The translations under genes were made by a program, and so were the position numbers. From Bolinopsis microptera (taxonomy: Eukaryota > Ctenophora > Tentaculata > Lobata > Bolinopsidae), in contig NC_087076.1 of assembly GCF_026151205.1 (NCBI RefSeq), forward strand, positions 15,216,919-15,280,918: a stretch of 64,000 nucleotides of DNA, in the 5' to 3' direction. Positions 9,126 to 19,261 of this stretch are shown here, in pieces. The notes below the pieces were generated by a model, which was given only the letters and a program-made list of their open reading frames with translations, had not been told where the DNA came from and did no database searches. Within the stretch, counting starts at the first letter, position 1; every line of letters begins with the position of its first letter.

Positions 9126-10664
9126 ATGCCTCCCATTTCAGGTACATTCGGTCACTGTCCATTTTCCAACATGTTAGACAATGAATCGTTTAGACTTAGA
9201 ATAGGTCTTTTTGCATGCAAAAGGCCTCGTACACAGTCAAGAAATGCACTTTTACATATCAACACGTGTATACCTAACAAAATTTACACATTTAAGTCTC
9301 CATACACCCCACACATCAACTACAATTATCATAATCATATGTTTCTCTTCTATTCTCTCATCATGACTTACTTTCTCACAATTCTTCTCTCCACGGTTAG
9401 GTCCATGAACACCGTATTCCCCTTAGATTCTGATATTCATTCCTCTCTACTCCTTGACAGCCCACGTTATCTTATACCATTTCTTGCTTGCTCCCACATC
9501 AAACTTTTCTTTGTAATTATCTCCTCATGGTTTATAAGAAATGTTCTTCTCCCTGGTAAGATTAATAGAGTCAAGTATTCCAGCCGCCTCAGGCGTCTAG
9601 TCTCTTTATTCATTCTTTGGGTTTTCTCTCTTAACTTTCTTTTGATAACTCTTGTTAATCCTTCTATGCTTAATCCAGGTCCCAACTCACTATCTGTACT
9701 ATACCAAAATGTCCAAGGTCTTATTCCTTTCAGTAACCTAAGCTCCTCCCATCCCCTTCTTGATAGTAATAAGATTTCCGAACTTCAATCCTTTGCTAAC
9801 ATAGAGCAGCCTGACATAATTGCCCTAAATGAGACTTGGCTCAAAAAGTCTATTTCTAGCAACGAAATCTTTCCTTCTTCTCAATATGAAATCTTCCGCA
9901 ATGACCGCACGAGAAAGACTCATCCTCAAGATCCTAATAACCCTAAAAAGTTTAGGGAAAATGGAGGTGGTGTTCTTTTGGCTGTTCGGTCTGATCTCGA
10001 TGCCACTACAACCCGACTACCAGTTAGCCTAGGTGCAGAAATGCTTGCCGTTAAAATTGCTTTTCCTAACAAAGAGAGTATTGTAATCTGTACTTGTTAT
10101 AGAGTAGGAACTCTTGGGTTACCTAATCATGATGTCATAGTTAGTTATATTCGCAAGCTAGTTTCCAAAAAGAATCCCCCTAAAATCTATGTTATTGGTG
10201 ATTTTAATCTCCCCCATACAGACTGGCTATCTTCATCCAGTACCGTACCTATTGAGCAATCCTTCATAGATTCTTTCAGTGATCTTTCTCTCTCCCAGTT
10301 GATCACATCACCCACCCATAAAAGTGGTAATACATTAGACATTCTTCTCAGTAATTATGATAACACAATCGATAACTTGAATGTCTGTGATCCTCATTCC
10401 GTGTGCAAATCTGATCATTTTCCTGTCACTTTTTCAATTAAAAGCTCCTTTTCCCGCAAGAAAACTCCTAAACGTAAAATCTATAATTATAAGAAAGCAA
10501 ACTGGGACATGATTAATCGTGAATTATGCTCGATTAATTGGCAAGTCCTAGAATGCCTAGATCCTGATTCGTCTTGGAAGTTAGTTAAAGACTGCATTAT
10601 GAATTTAGTTGATATACATATTCCTAAAGTAACTATTAAATCAGAGTTTCAACCCCCGTGGTTC

Positions 10665-10666
<2 letters not shown>
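9126..10666 (+). pseudogene. LINE-A ORF2, N-terminal part: AP endonuclease (about 514 codons), split
   Basis: The N-terminal about 175 residues contain hydrophobic stretches (about 72-92, 126-142 and 158-177) followed by LNPGPN at 182-187. Then comes an exonuclease-endonuclease-phosphatase domain with NETWL (235-239), a RNDR/GGGVLLAVRSD region (258-290), GDFNLP (358-363), THKSGNTLD (397-405) and SDHFPV (429-434). These are the catalytic motifs of APE-type LINE endonucleases, which nick target DNA. The coding sequence runs into a 54-nt T run at 10,667 that belongs to the nested LINE. The apparent Phe-rich C-terminus is thus an artefact of the insertion. The reading frame resumes at 15,820. Confidence 0.87.

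Positions 10667-10720
<54 letters not shown>
10667..10720. repeat. 54-nt homopolymer (poly(A) tail of LINE-B)
   Basis: An uninterrupted T run on the + strand forms the 3' tail of the minus-strand LINE. Its exact length is uncertain because homopolymers are hard to sequence. Confidence 0.9.
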
Positions 10721-10721
<1 letters not shown>

Positions 10722-11126
10722 AAAATTTAATTAATCATTATATGTATAAATCAAGCGTTACATTTCAGCCATGCAAAATTACAATGACATATTTTGATAT
10801 ACTAAATGGTAAATGGTACTGCAATATAAGTTGCTTAATGTTTGGCCGGATGACAACTAACGAGAAAAATAAACTTGATTATATAATAATTAATTCGGCT
10901 GAACCAACACATAGCAAGAGCCACATTAACGTTGGGGCCGTCTACCAAATTTGAATGACAAACATTAACAAGAAATCAAACATATCATAAATAATTATAA
11001 GGATTTTGTTCATTACAATTCCGTCACAACTGATAAGAAAAAAGAAAAGGACAAGCAGATAGGAAATTGGACGGACAGAATTGTAACCAACAAAAACAAA
11101 TTTCTGAGACTCATAAGACTGATGAG
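10721..11126 (-). other. 3' UTR of LINE-B
   Basis: Noncoding AT-rich sequence between the ORF2 stop codon and the poly(A) of the minus-strand LINE. No structure was recognised by eye. Confidence 0.7.
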
Positions 11127-14100
11127 CTAATCTGGCCAGACTGTATCGGCAGCCCAGAGGTACTTGATCAGTTTGGCCTTAAAAGTAGAAATCCGCTCTG
11201 ACTGCCGGATACATACTGGTAGACTATTCCATTTCAGCATAGATCTATGAAAAAAGCTATTTCGGAAGGCATCCGAGCAGGGCACAGTGGTACTCATGTA
11301 AGTTGAAGTATCCGACATATCAATTATTTGAGCATTGTGCCTAGTGTATCGGGTGCCCTCTGGACGGCATAGGACTATATATGTAGGGAGCGAAACTGGA
11401 ATTATGCTATTCACAATTTTATAGAAGGTCGTAAGATCGTTATAAATAAACTTCTGTTTAACAGGGAGAATATTTAGTTTCTTTTGCTCTGTAGCAAGTT
11501 TATCGTCATTATAACTGGAGTAAGGTTCACCATTGATCCATTTAATAGCCCTCTTTTGGATAGCAACAAACTGTTGAAGATGAGTTGCAGATTGAGGGGA
11601 CCATATGACAGAACAATGTTCAAATATAGACCTAATTAACGCTAAATAGAACGATCTTTTCTGCCTTTTATCAGTAGTGAAATGACATGTTCTCTTAAGT
11701 AGTCCAAGTCTAGAGGTAGCTTTGGAAACTAGCGCTTTACATTGTGCACCCCAATTAAACCTGGAGTTTATTGCGACTCCTAAATCTGACTGAGAGGGCA
11801 CAAAGTCAATATCACTTCCAGAAAGTTTATAAAAGAAGGTATTGAATGGCAAGTTATCCAGCACGTTTCTTTGCAGGGACACAGAGAGGGCTTTGCACTT
11901 TTGTGGGTGGAACTTCATTCGATTTCTCACTGACCAATCATATAATCTGTTGATGTCATTTTGGATTATGTGATGGTCAGGGTAACCAAGGATCTCCCTC
12001 CAAATTTTAGTGTCATCTGCATAAAGGGCGATATTGGTGCCTTCAGAGACACAGGAGAACATGTCATTTATAAATATTACAAACAATAAAGGGCCAAGTA
12101 TAGAACCTTGAGGGACACCAGACCGAACTGGTAGAGAAGAAGATGTTTGGCCTCCTATCACTACTTGTTGTTGTCGCCCCTCAAGATAGGACTTAATAAA
12201 TTTAAGCATTAGTCCATCGACATTAAAAATATTCTTTAATTTACTTAAAATGAGGTCATGCGAAACGCTATCAAAAGCTTTCGCAAAATCAAAATATATT
12301 ATATCAGTCCTGGACCTGTTATTCAATGCAAGTGCAAGATTGTCCGTGAAAGGTATCATTTGGGTTGTGCATGAACGTTCATTAACAAAACCGTGTTGTC
12401 GGTCATCCAACAGATCAGAACATGCAGCGTATAATGCAGTCTTTATGCACCTTTCAAAGACTTTCATTACAAGAGATGTTAACGAGATAGGCCTGTAGTT
12501 CTCAACCGAAGACTTATCGCCCTTTTTGTGCACTGGTACTACAAGTGCCAGCTTCCAATCAGGGGGTATGCATCCGCTCGAGAAAGACAGGTTAAATAAA
12601 ACACTAAGTGGGTATGCAAGGCTTTGGGCACAGTTTTTGAGGACTCTCCCATGAATCCCATCAGGGCCAGGGGCCTTGTTAGGATTTAACTTTTTAAGAA
12701 TCAACAGAACATCTTCTCTACTAAACACAAGACTTGAAAAACAATCATCACGAAAATCTATGTCAATGCCATAATCGCTCTCTTGAGAAAACTGCTCATA
12801 AAAATATTCGTTAAAAAGGGCAGCTTGATCAGATGGATTGTTTCGAAAGCGATTAAGATATTTGACAGTTTCAGGGATCCTGGTTGACTTTGATTTAGAT
12901 TTAACGTAGGTCCAGAATTTCTTGGAGATAAGAGCATCATCGGAGTCATCCTCAACACTGAGTCTCATTCTTTCGTCCATCAAATTTTTAAATTTTGTGC
13001 GAAATGCACGAAACTTTTGTTTATGAGACTCAGAGTTGCTTCCCTTATGCCTTATTCTCCATTTCTCCTTATTTCGTAGGAGACGATCACATTCAGAGTC
13101 ATACCATGGGGGCTGGAACTGAGACTTAATGGTCTTTTTAGGGATCCATCGGTCACAGGCTGCACCGAGAACTCCTCTGAATCGACTCCAGGCAAGATAA
13201 GGATCATTACACTCAAATATACTATCCCAATCGATGCTAAATAACTCAGAATTCAGGCCCCTAAGATTACCTTTACTATAATTAAAGATCTTTCTTTTAG
13301 GCTGCTTAATATACTTGGTCTTAATATCAATGTCAAATGTGATACAAAAGTGGTCGGACATACACATTTCGTTTTGATCTAAAACTTTAACATTCTTAAT
13401 AAGGTTTTGAATGTTAGTGAACACAAGATCTAAGGTGTTGCCTGACTTGTGAGTAGGGGAGCTAATAAGTTGTGTATGTCCGAGGTCATCAGTGAGAAAA
13501 TTTACAAAGCTAGAATGTAGCTGGCAAGATGACTGACCATCTGGCCAGGAAATCGAAGCCAAATTAAAGTCACCTACCAGAATGTGCCTTTGCAATTTTC
13601 TGGCAGATGCTAAAGTAACAAAATGTTTCTTGAAAGATTCAAAATTATCTAAGCCAAGCGTTCCTACTCTATAAAATGTTGATATACAAAAGTTTCTTCC
13701 ACACTGAGTCTTAATTATGATGGATAATAATTCAGCTTGAACACTAACTTTAGAGAACTTTAGACTCGAGATATCAATGTCTGTTCTATGGGCAATCAGA
13801 ACACCACCACCGTTTTTTCTGAATTTCTTGGGCTGGGTTGCATCCACTGGATGCGATCTTAAGGATCGGTCAAGCCTAAATACTTTGTATTTGTCAGGGA
13901 GCACCTCATTACTGAGAATGGAATTTTTCAGCCATGTCTCGTTTAGAATAATGATGTGAGGCTTATGTTTGTAGATATAACCATGGAATTCATGTATCTT
14001 GGTCATATTTAGTGGTGGTGTTCCTGATGCTAAATCGCGTGTATTTAGGAAACCATGGACATTATTGTAAACAACGGATAAATTTGGTCCAGGGTTCAGT

Positions 14101-14363
14101 AAGGAACAATTACAAATTACTATCAGGGAAATATTAAGGAGAGATAGAAAAACCAGACCACACCTAGACATGACCCCAAGCCAGCTGCTGGTTATACCGA
14201 AAAGTAACTTAACAGTCTGTTTCGGTGACATGGTAGGTGACAGTTCGGTTTTTGTGGTAGATAGCAATTTTACAGAAATTGCAGCTAAGGCTGTCCCAAT
14301 GCCCCCCTCCCCCCTATACACAAGTTTAAAGTGTCTGAGAAAAATGGTACAAAATATTACCAT
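11127..14363 (-). CDS. LINE-B ORF2: AP endonuclease and reverse transcriptase (1078 aa), intact
   Basis: I choose the ATG at 14,363; the frame extends nine codons further only to a TTG. The N-terminus has a hydrophobic segment (about 67-87) followed by LLNPGPN (88-94). The endonuclease carries NNVHG, NETWL (141-145), a GGGVL motif, GDFNLA (264-269) and SDHFCITF (336-343). The reverse transcriptase shows NKAPGPDGIHG, YRPISLTSLVMKVFE, FDFAKAFDSVSHD (691-703), SGVPQGSILGPLLF (748-761) and the catalytic YADDTKIW (781-788). The C-terminal domain extends to a stop at 11,127. No internal stop or frameshift is present, so the protein could be active in target-primed reverse transcription. ORF1 of the same copy is damaged, so mobilisation would need help in trans. 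Confidence 0.92.
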   Translation of the reverse strand: MVIFCTIFLRHFKLVYRGEGGIGTALAAISVKLLSTTKTELSPTMSPKQTVKLLFGITSSWLGVMSRCGLVFLSLLNISLIVICNCSLLNPGPNLSVVYNNVHGFLNTRDLASGTPPLNMTKIHEFHGYIYKHKPHIIILNETWLKNSILSNEVLPDKYKVFRLDRSLRSHPVDATQPKKFRKNGGGVLIAHRTDIDISSLKFSKVSVQAELLSIIIKTQCGRNFCISTFYRVGTLGLDNFESFKKHFVTLASARKLQRHILVGDFNLASISWPDGQSSCQLHSSFVNFLTDDLGHTQLISSPTHKSGNTLDLVFTNIQNLIKNVKVLDQNEMCMSDHFCITFDIDIKTKYIKQPKRKIFNYSKGNLRGLNSELFSIDWDSIFECNDPYLAWSRFRGVLGAACDRWIPKKTIKSQFQPPWYDSECDRLLRNKEKWRIRHKGSNSESHKQKFRAFRTKFKNLMDERMRLSVEDDSDDALISKKFWTYVKSKSKSTRIPETVKYLNRFRNNPSDQAALFNEYFYEQFSQESDYGIDIDFRDDCFSSLVFSREDVLLILKKLNPNKAPGPDGIHGRVLKNCAQSLAYPLSVLFNLSFSSGCIPPDWKLALVVPVHKKGDKSSVENYRPISLTSLVMKVFERCIKTALYAACSDLLDDRQHGFVNERSCTTQMIPFTDNLALALNNRSRTDIIYFDFAKAFDSVSHDLILSKLKNIFNVDGLMLKFIKSYLEGRQQQVVIGGQTSSSLPVRSGVPQGSILGPLLFVIFINDMFSCVSEGTNIALYADDTKIWREILGYPDHHIIQNDINRLYDWSVRNRMKFHPQKCKALSVSLQRNVLDNLPFNTFFYKLSGSDIDFVPSQSDLGVAINSRFNWGAQCKALVSKATSRLGLLKRTCHFTTDKRQKRSFYLALIRSIFEHCSVIWSPQSATHLQQFVAIQKRAIKWINGEPYSSYNDDKLATEQKKLNILPVKQKFIYNDLTTFYKIVNSIIPVSLPTYIVLCRPEGTRYTRHNAQIIDMSDTSTYMSTTVPCSDAFRNSFFHRSMLKWNSLPVCIRQSERISTFKAKLIKYLWAADTVWPD

Positions 14364-14817
14364 AAAGTAAAGATTTATGGATGACCTCAAACATGGTACA
14401 GAGTGTATTTTAGGTTGTAGGGGAGTATATTAGCATCGATAGTCAAAGAAAATATATACAAAATAACATAAGAATAAAATATACCCAATAGAGCACATAA
14501 CATATGACGAGACAGAAGACAGGACAACAAATTTTCCCCGTTACCTCTATTACTTTTACTGATGATAACATACCTAGAAAACATACCAGTTGCAACACGG
14601 TGTTGTTGAGCCGATATTCCCATGGAACTTTAAAGTATATGATTAACAGAATTGTGTCTCGCCGTTGTGTTTTGTTAGGTATTGTGCTATAATATGAAGT
14701 AACATACATTATGCTATCACTTCGTTTGAATACATATAAATAACATCCAAATGATCAGATCCAATAGGATACTGATGCAGACAATGAAAAATTTAAATAT
14801 TGAATTGAATTACCACA
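14364..14817 (-). other. Spacer between LINE-B ORF1 and ORF2
   Basis: About 450 nt lie between the ORF1 stop and the ORF2 start of the minus-strand element. Short frames here are not in line with either protein. Confidence 0.5.
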
Positions 14818-15819
14818 TCAGTATCCCAATGGATTAAACCACTTTGAGTGTATGATTCTGAGATAGAACTTTGCCAACACTGGCATCCCAGCCTTGGGGC
14901 TGGGATGAATATCATAAAAGCCCCTTTTGTCAAATTTAGGAAATAATCTCTCGTTTCTGTTTCCATAGCGGTCTAAGAAAGCCCAAAAAACATCAAGGTA
15001 AAACAGTTTATGCCTAGAGCAGCGATCAAAGATCAAATTATTCATAGCACAAACATTACCAGGGATTTTATCTTGTCCGTTGGGGTGGACTGGTGGAATA
15101 GCTTGTACAAAAACACGTGCATTTGGATAAAGTTTTTTTTGCTGTCTTCATAAGGTCACTCACAGGGGTCTTGAGATGATTGACACCCTGGGTACAGTAC
15201 CGGATGTCGTTGGCACCGAAGCTTAAGAACAGTTTCTTTACCTGCACAAGAGGGTTCTTTGTATGAAAGGCCTCAATAGATTTCTGTATAGCTGAGATCT
15301 TAAGCCCACCCTTAGCTATGTTGGTGACAGTTTCTTTACCTCTACTGAGGCGATCAGCGTCCAATCGAGCAGCAAAGGAGTCACCAGCAATGAGGATGAT
15401 AGACTTCTGGTGTTTTTGAGAGTCTGTGATGGGAGCTTTTGGGGGTACCTTATTAGGACTGTCGGATGTAGGAGAGGGAAGAATAGGAGATGAAGGGGAA
15501 GAGGAAGGTGTGGTTAACTTTCTGAAGGAGAGACTATACCTCCAACAAATTTCATTGTCAGAAGGTGCAACTCCTGGGGCAATCCTGTGCCTCATGACTT
15601 GCTGTGCACCAGGCTTCATGATGTTCAGTGTGCCATTGGTGGCAGGAAGGGTGAAGTCTGCGTTAATCAACTCTTGGGCTGGCCTTGACCTAGAGGCCCT
15701 AGTTGTGCGTTGTTCTACTTGGGTTGTATCGAGCACAAACTCAAGTGACCGCGGAGCCCCTATTGAGTAAGTGCAAATGGAGCTGGACTGTGATATTATT
15801 AGGTCTTCATCGTCTTTAT
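14818..15819 (-). pseudogene. LINE-B ORF1, 5'-truncated and frameshifted (AlkB remnant plus SGNH esterase)
   Basis: The element begins inside the AlkB-like domain, at KDDED. This aligns with YHNDDE of LINE-A ORF1, so the iron-binding His is lost. The distal His (RHRI), the R-x5-R signature (RYSLSFR) and KPG remain. The SGNH domain follows a Pro/Ser-rich linker and has AGDSFAARL (block I Ser), AKGGLK (Gly) and SFGANDIRY (Asn). The frame breaks in the 8-nt homopolymer at 15,133-15,140. After a one-base shift it continues as LYPNARVFVQA and reaches YDIHPSPKAG (Asp/His block) before the stop at 14,818. The Met at 15,838 belongs to flanking LINE-A sequence and is not a real start. The frameshift could be biological or a sequencing error. 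Confidence 0.8.
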
Positions 15820-17793
15820 AGTGAACTTTTTTCTTCATGCCGTAAAAAAGATAGACTCAGAGCTAAATTTAAAATTTCTGGTTCTATTTCTGATGAGTTA
15901 AAGTTTGTTACTAGCCGTAAAGATTTTAAGAGGCTTTCATCAGCCAAAATAAGAGACAATCTTTTCAATAGTGATGATCCAGCGCTTATAACTAAGAAGT
16001 TTTGGTCACATGTTAAGTATAAATCTAACTCCTGCCGTATTCCTAATTGTGTTAGTTATTCTGGACAGCTTCGGTTCAAACCCAAAGCTCAAGCTGAACT
16101 TTTCAATTCTTTCTTTTATAACCAGTTTTTGGATCCTTCACTTTATGACACTGACATCTCCTATGTCAATGATGTTGATTTTGATATTGACTTCGATCAT
16201 CGGGATGTTCGTAAGCTTCTTTCAAATATTAATTCAAATAAAGCCCAGGGACCAGATGGCATACACGGTAAAATTCTCAAAAATTGTTCCGTAGGTTTAG
16301 CTTACCCTCTAACATGCATTTTTCGTGGATCTTACAACAGCGGCTACATTCCACAAGAATGGAAACTTGCAAATGTTGTCCCAATATTTAAGAAAGGTAA
16401 GAAAAGTGAGGTTGAAAACTATAGACCAATATCCCTTACTTGTTTAGTCATGAAAGTTTTTGAGCGCATTGTTAAACGTAAACTGCTTTCTTTGACAAGT
16501 ACCCTTCTTGATCCCAGGCAGCATGGTTTTCTAGAGCACAAGTCATGCACAACCAATATGGTTGACTTTTGTGATAGCCTGGCATTGTCTCTTAACGAAA
16601 ACATTATCAATCATGTTGTGTATTTTGATTTTGCTAAGGCATTTGATTCTGTAAATCATGATATCCTTCTTCATAAGCTAAAGACCTTATATAACATTGA
16701 TGGTACACTTCTCAAATTTCTTACCAATTACCTTCAAGGCCGTTACCAAAGAGTGGTTATTGGTAATGAGATGTCATCTACCCTCTCAGTTAATTCTGGT
16801 GTCCCCCAGGGCTCTATTCTTGGTCCCTTACTTTTTGTATTGTTTATCAATGATATTCCTCTTGGCCTTTCGGATAATACTGATATTGTTTTGTATGCCG
16901 ATGATACAAAAATCTGGCGTAAAATACATTCATCTTCTGATAATACTAATTTACAAATGGATATAGACTATCTCTCTGACTGGGCACTAAGAAACAAAAT
17001 GCGATTCCATCCAGCAAAATGTAAAGTGCTTATTGTTTCAGGAAAACCATCTTTATCTCCTCCATTCGCATATAATCTTGATGGCTCTCCTCTTGTGTAT
17101 GTAGAGTTAGAAAAAGATCTTGGAGTCGATGTTACTCCTAAGCTAAGTTGGAATAGTCAGTGCGACAGAATTTATACTAAGGCCTGCCAACAACTTGGTA
17201 TGGTCAGAAGAGATGGCCATATTGTCATTGATCAGAAACGTCGCCGGGCGCTTTACCTCTCCCTGGTTCGTAGCCAATTCGAAAATTGTTCCATAATCTG
17301 GCGCCCTTGTAATAAATCACTTAGTGATAAATTAGAAAGTCTCCAAAAGAGAGCTGTTAAATGGATTCTGTCTGAAGAGGGCCGCAGTTATCCACCTGAG
17401 CAATATGTCAAAAAGTGCAAGCTTGTCGACATTCTCCCTTTGTCTCAAAAGTTTGACTTGAATGATCTTATTTTTTTCCACAAAGTTCTTAACAATTTAA
17501 TTCCTGTATCGCTGCCTCACTATCTCTCTTTATATCAGGACACTTCTCGACTAAGACGTTGCCACCTCGACAGTCTGTCTATTGTGTCATCAATTTTACC
17601 TAAGTTAAGTCAGAATTCACACACCACATGTACCTCAAATAGCCCACTGGCAAAATCATTTTTCTACAGAACCCATATACTGTGGAATGGACTCCCTTTA
17701 CAGGTAAGACAGATTGTGTCTACTAGTCTTTTCAAAGCTGAGGTCACTAAGCATCTATGGAAATGTTTATTGGATAGTGAAACAACAGTCTAG
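15820..17793 (+). pseudogene. LINE-A ORF2, C-terminal part: reverse transcriptase (about 657 codons)
   Basis: This continues the frame broken at 10,666: WF-D before the insertion joins SELF here, matching WYDSE in LINE-B. It has NKAQGPDGIHGK, YRPISLTCLVMKVFER, RQHGFLEHKSCTT, FDFAKAFDSVNHD, NSGVPQGSILGPLLF and YADDTKIW, then a C-terminal thumb/connection domain. It has no internal stops. An apparent upstream extension of this frame (to about 15,703) is antisense LINE-B sequence and is not part of the protein. Without the insertion the two parts would make one ORF2 of roughly 1170 residues, so LINE-A was probably intact until LINE-B landed. Confidence 0.88.
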
Positions 17794-18215
17794 CCTAGTC
17801 TCTTTGCTCCCCATATTATTATTATTTTTGTTTTATTAATTTTTTTATCTACCTTCCCATACTTTCAACATCATATCACACTTCACCCGCACACCTTCTC
17901 ACACATTAATGACCATTTCAGACCTGTATCTAATGTATCTGGAATTTGACGTATTGAAATACCAATTTTGACTCTATATCCACAGTTATTCACCATGGAT
18001 TTGTTTGTTATTAAATAGTTTTTCATAAATTTTTGGATTTAGATTAATTCGATGTAATGGGTCCAAGTTACTGCGGACATAGTTCACTATGTGTTTACCG
18101 TGTTTGGGTGCCCATCATATTTTACAGATGGGGGCGATATTTTGAACGATTCTATTTTATATTCATCTATTGCTGTACTCTGTAAAATTTGAAAAGTATT
18201 TAATAAAAAAAAATA
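17794..18215 (+). other. LINE-A 3' UTR and A-rich end
   Basis: Noncoding sequence that recurs at the 3' end of every noisy LINE copy to the right. It includes ATTCACCATGGATTTGTTTG and ATTTTACAGATGGGGGCGAT. It ends around AAAAGTATTTAATAAAAAAA, which is followed by different DNA in this copy (TAATAATATTATAT) than in the noisy ones (TTAACTTAACTTAAC). That locates the 3' terminus. Confidence 0.75.
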
Positions 18216-18249
18216 ATAATATTATATAGGTGTATCAAATAACAACATT

Positions 18250-18489
18250 AGCTTGTTATCGCATCTCATTGTGACGTGGCAACTGATGATTGGACATTGG
18301 GTGGAAGAACCACTCTTCGCTGGCAGGATCACTGGCAAATGCGTACATTGAGCAGTCATAAACCTCTGTGACCAAGTTTTCGGCTGATTGTTTTATTCTT
18401 TATTCGTTCTTATTTCGTACTAGCATATCATATGCTTTACTTTGAGAAATTCATATTCCTTCGTTTCATCTGAACATTCCAGCCAAAAG
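18250..18489 (+). promoter_or_regulatory. Module C: upstream region and noncoding first exon
   Basis: TCATTGTGACGTGGCAACTG matches module A. A diverged CATAAACCTCTGTGACCAAG block and the exon end AGCCAAAAG|GTAAGTGTAGG (18,489/18,490, a near-consensus donor) match modules B and D. It is followed after about 227 bp by a pyrimidine-rich 3' splice site (CCATCTCTTTTCAG, ending 18,716) and the coding exon. Confidence 0.6.
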
Positions 18490-18730
18490 GTAAGTGTAGG
18501 ATTAATATTGATAAATCTTTATAAGTTGCAACATTTGTTTTGAAAATCGTACATGTAAAGTGATCAAGTACGAGTAGGAGTGGTATACAACTACAAGTGC
18601 AACACTTATGACGTATATTATCGCCCAGTTGTGTCACAATCAAACTTTACAAATTTGATAGTTAAGAAATCAAGATAATCTGTGAGGCTTATTTCAAGAC
18701 AACCATCTCTTTTCAGCAGATAAATACAGT

Positions 18731-18970
18731 ATGTGTACAGATATCGTGTGCTGTCTCACATGCGGATTATGTACAACAAGCGGCTTGAGGAGAGCTGTCT
18801 GCATAGTCTTCTTTTTAATTTCCATCTTTCTACAGATAAAAGGAATCTCCTCTAAAGACCCTGATTGGGAAAAGTTTTACAAATGGATGCCATTACTTAT
18901 AAATGTCTGCATATTAGTTGAAATAATCCATTTACGATGTTGTAAAAATGAGGTCGGACTACCTAGTTAA
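18731..18970 (+). CDS. Small Cys-rich two-membrane-segment protein (79 aa), family copy 1
   Basis: This has clear similarity to the protein at 19,968: the N-terminal IVCCLTCG-x-CTTS motif, a basic pair, then RAVCIV-x-FL and LQI-x-GI. Five of the first 14 residues are Cys or lie beside Cys, which suggests palmitoylation or metal binding. The predicted membrane segments are about 22-38 and 53-67, with a short acidic loop between them. The start is 14 nt after a strong 3' splice site at 18,716, and the first exon lies in module C. Both termini are probably cytosolic (Cys/basic N-flank). No function is known; the arrangement is that of a tandemly duplicated, lineage-specific gene. Confidence 0.62.
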   Translation: MCTDIVCCLTCGLCTTSGLRRAVCIVFFLISIFLQIKGISSKDPDWEKFYKWMPLLINVCILVEIIHLRCCKNEVGLPS

Positions 18971-19261
18971 GTGACATAAGTTCAGTTTCGTCAAACATAT
19001 GATTTAACTTTAACACACATGTGGTCTTTTTGGGATCATTTTGAGTTTCAAACTTTCCCTATTTTGGCAATAATATTGATCTTGTGTAGTGTGTACATAT
19101 GCTGGAAATTATGGCCCAACCAATTTGTAATTTACCATTTCAGTATTTTATTTTTTAACATGAGATGTTTGTCTATCTTATCATTAGATCTGTTTTATTT
19201 ACAAAAACGTTGTGTCATCATTAAGATGGCACTCCATCATTGAAGACTCATCCCGAAAAGT
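18971..19261. other. 3' flank of family copy 1
   Basis: AT-rich DNA. A 74-codon open stretch here (19,019-19,243) contains no family motif and is not supported as a gene. Parts resemble the 3' flank after 20,228 (a GGTCTTTTT/GGTATTTTT context), consistent with duplication of the whole gene unit. Confidence 0.35.

Larger units (their letters stand above)
10667..15819 (-). mobile_element. Second LINE (LINE-B), nested in LINE-A in opposite orientation
   Basis: On the minus strand the element reads 5'-truncated ORF1, ORF2, 3' UTR, then a perfect 54-nt poly(A) (T run 10,667-10,720). It splits LINE-A ORF2 between GGTTCGAT and AGTGAAC. Uninterrupted noisy copies of LINE-A (for example near 45,752) show that junction intact, so they serve as an empty site. 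I see no target-site duplication longer than 2-3 bp. The proteins resemble those of LINE-A domain by domain but are clearly diverged, so this is a sister family. The long perfect A tail suggests a young insertion. Confidence 0.87.
7465..18215 (+). mobile_element. CR1-group LINE (LINE-A), interrupted by a nested LINE
   Basis: The element comprises a 5' leader (about 7465-7645), ORF1 (7646-9028), the first part of ORF2 (9126 to 10,666), a nested insertion (10,667-15,819), the remainder of ORF2 (to 17,793), and a 3' UTR ending near an A-rich tail at about 18,200. The outer limits are inferred from host sequence. The block seen unbroken at about 4430-4560 is split here, with its left half before 7465 and its right half after 18,220. 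ORF2 has the AP-endonuclease plus reverse-transcriptase arrangement, with YADDTKIW and SGVPQGSILGPLLF as in CR1/L2/Rex-type LINEs. Only clade-level placement is possible by eye. Noisy copies of the same family fill the right half of the window. Confidence 0.88.

Noticed and set aside
10658-10954. Phe-rich frame across the T run
   Set aside because: Translation of the poly(A) complement and LINE-B 3' UTR.
15703-15819. Extra N-terminal 39 residues of the LINE-A RT frame
   Set aside because: This stretch is antisense LINE-B sequence that happens to be open in the same frame. The real protein continues from before the insertion.
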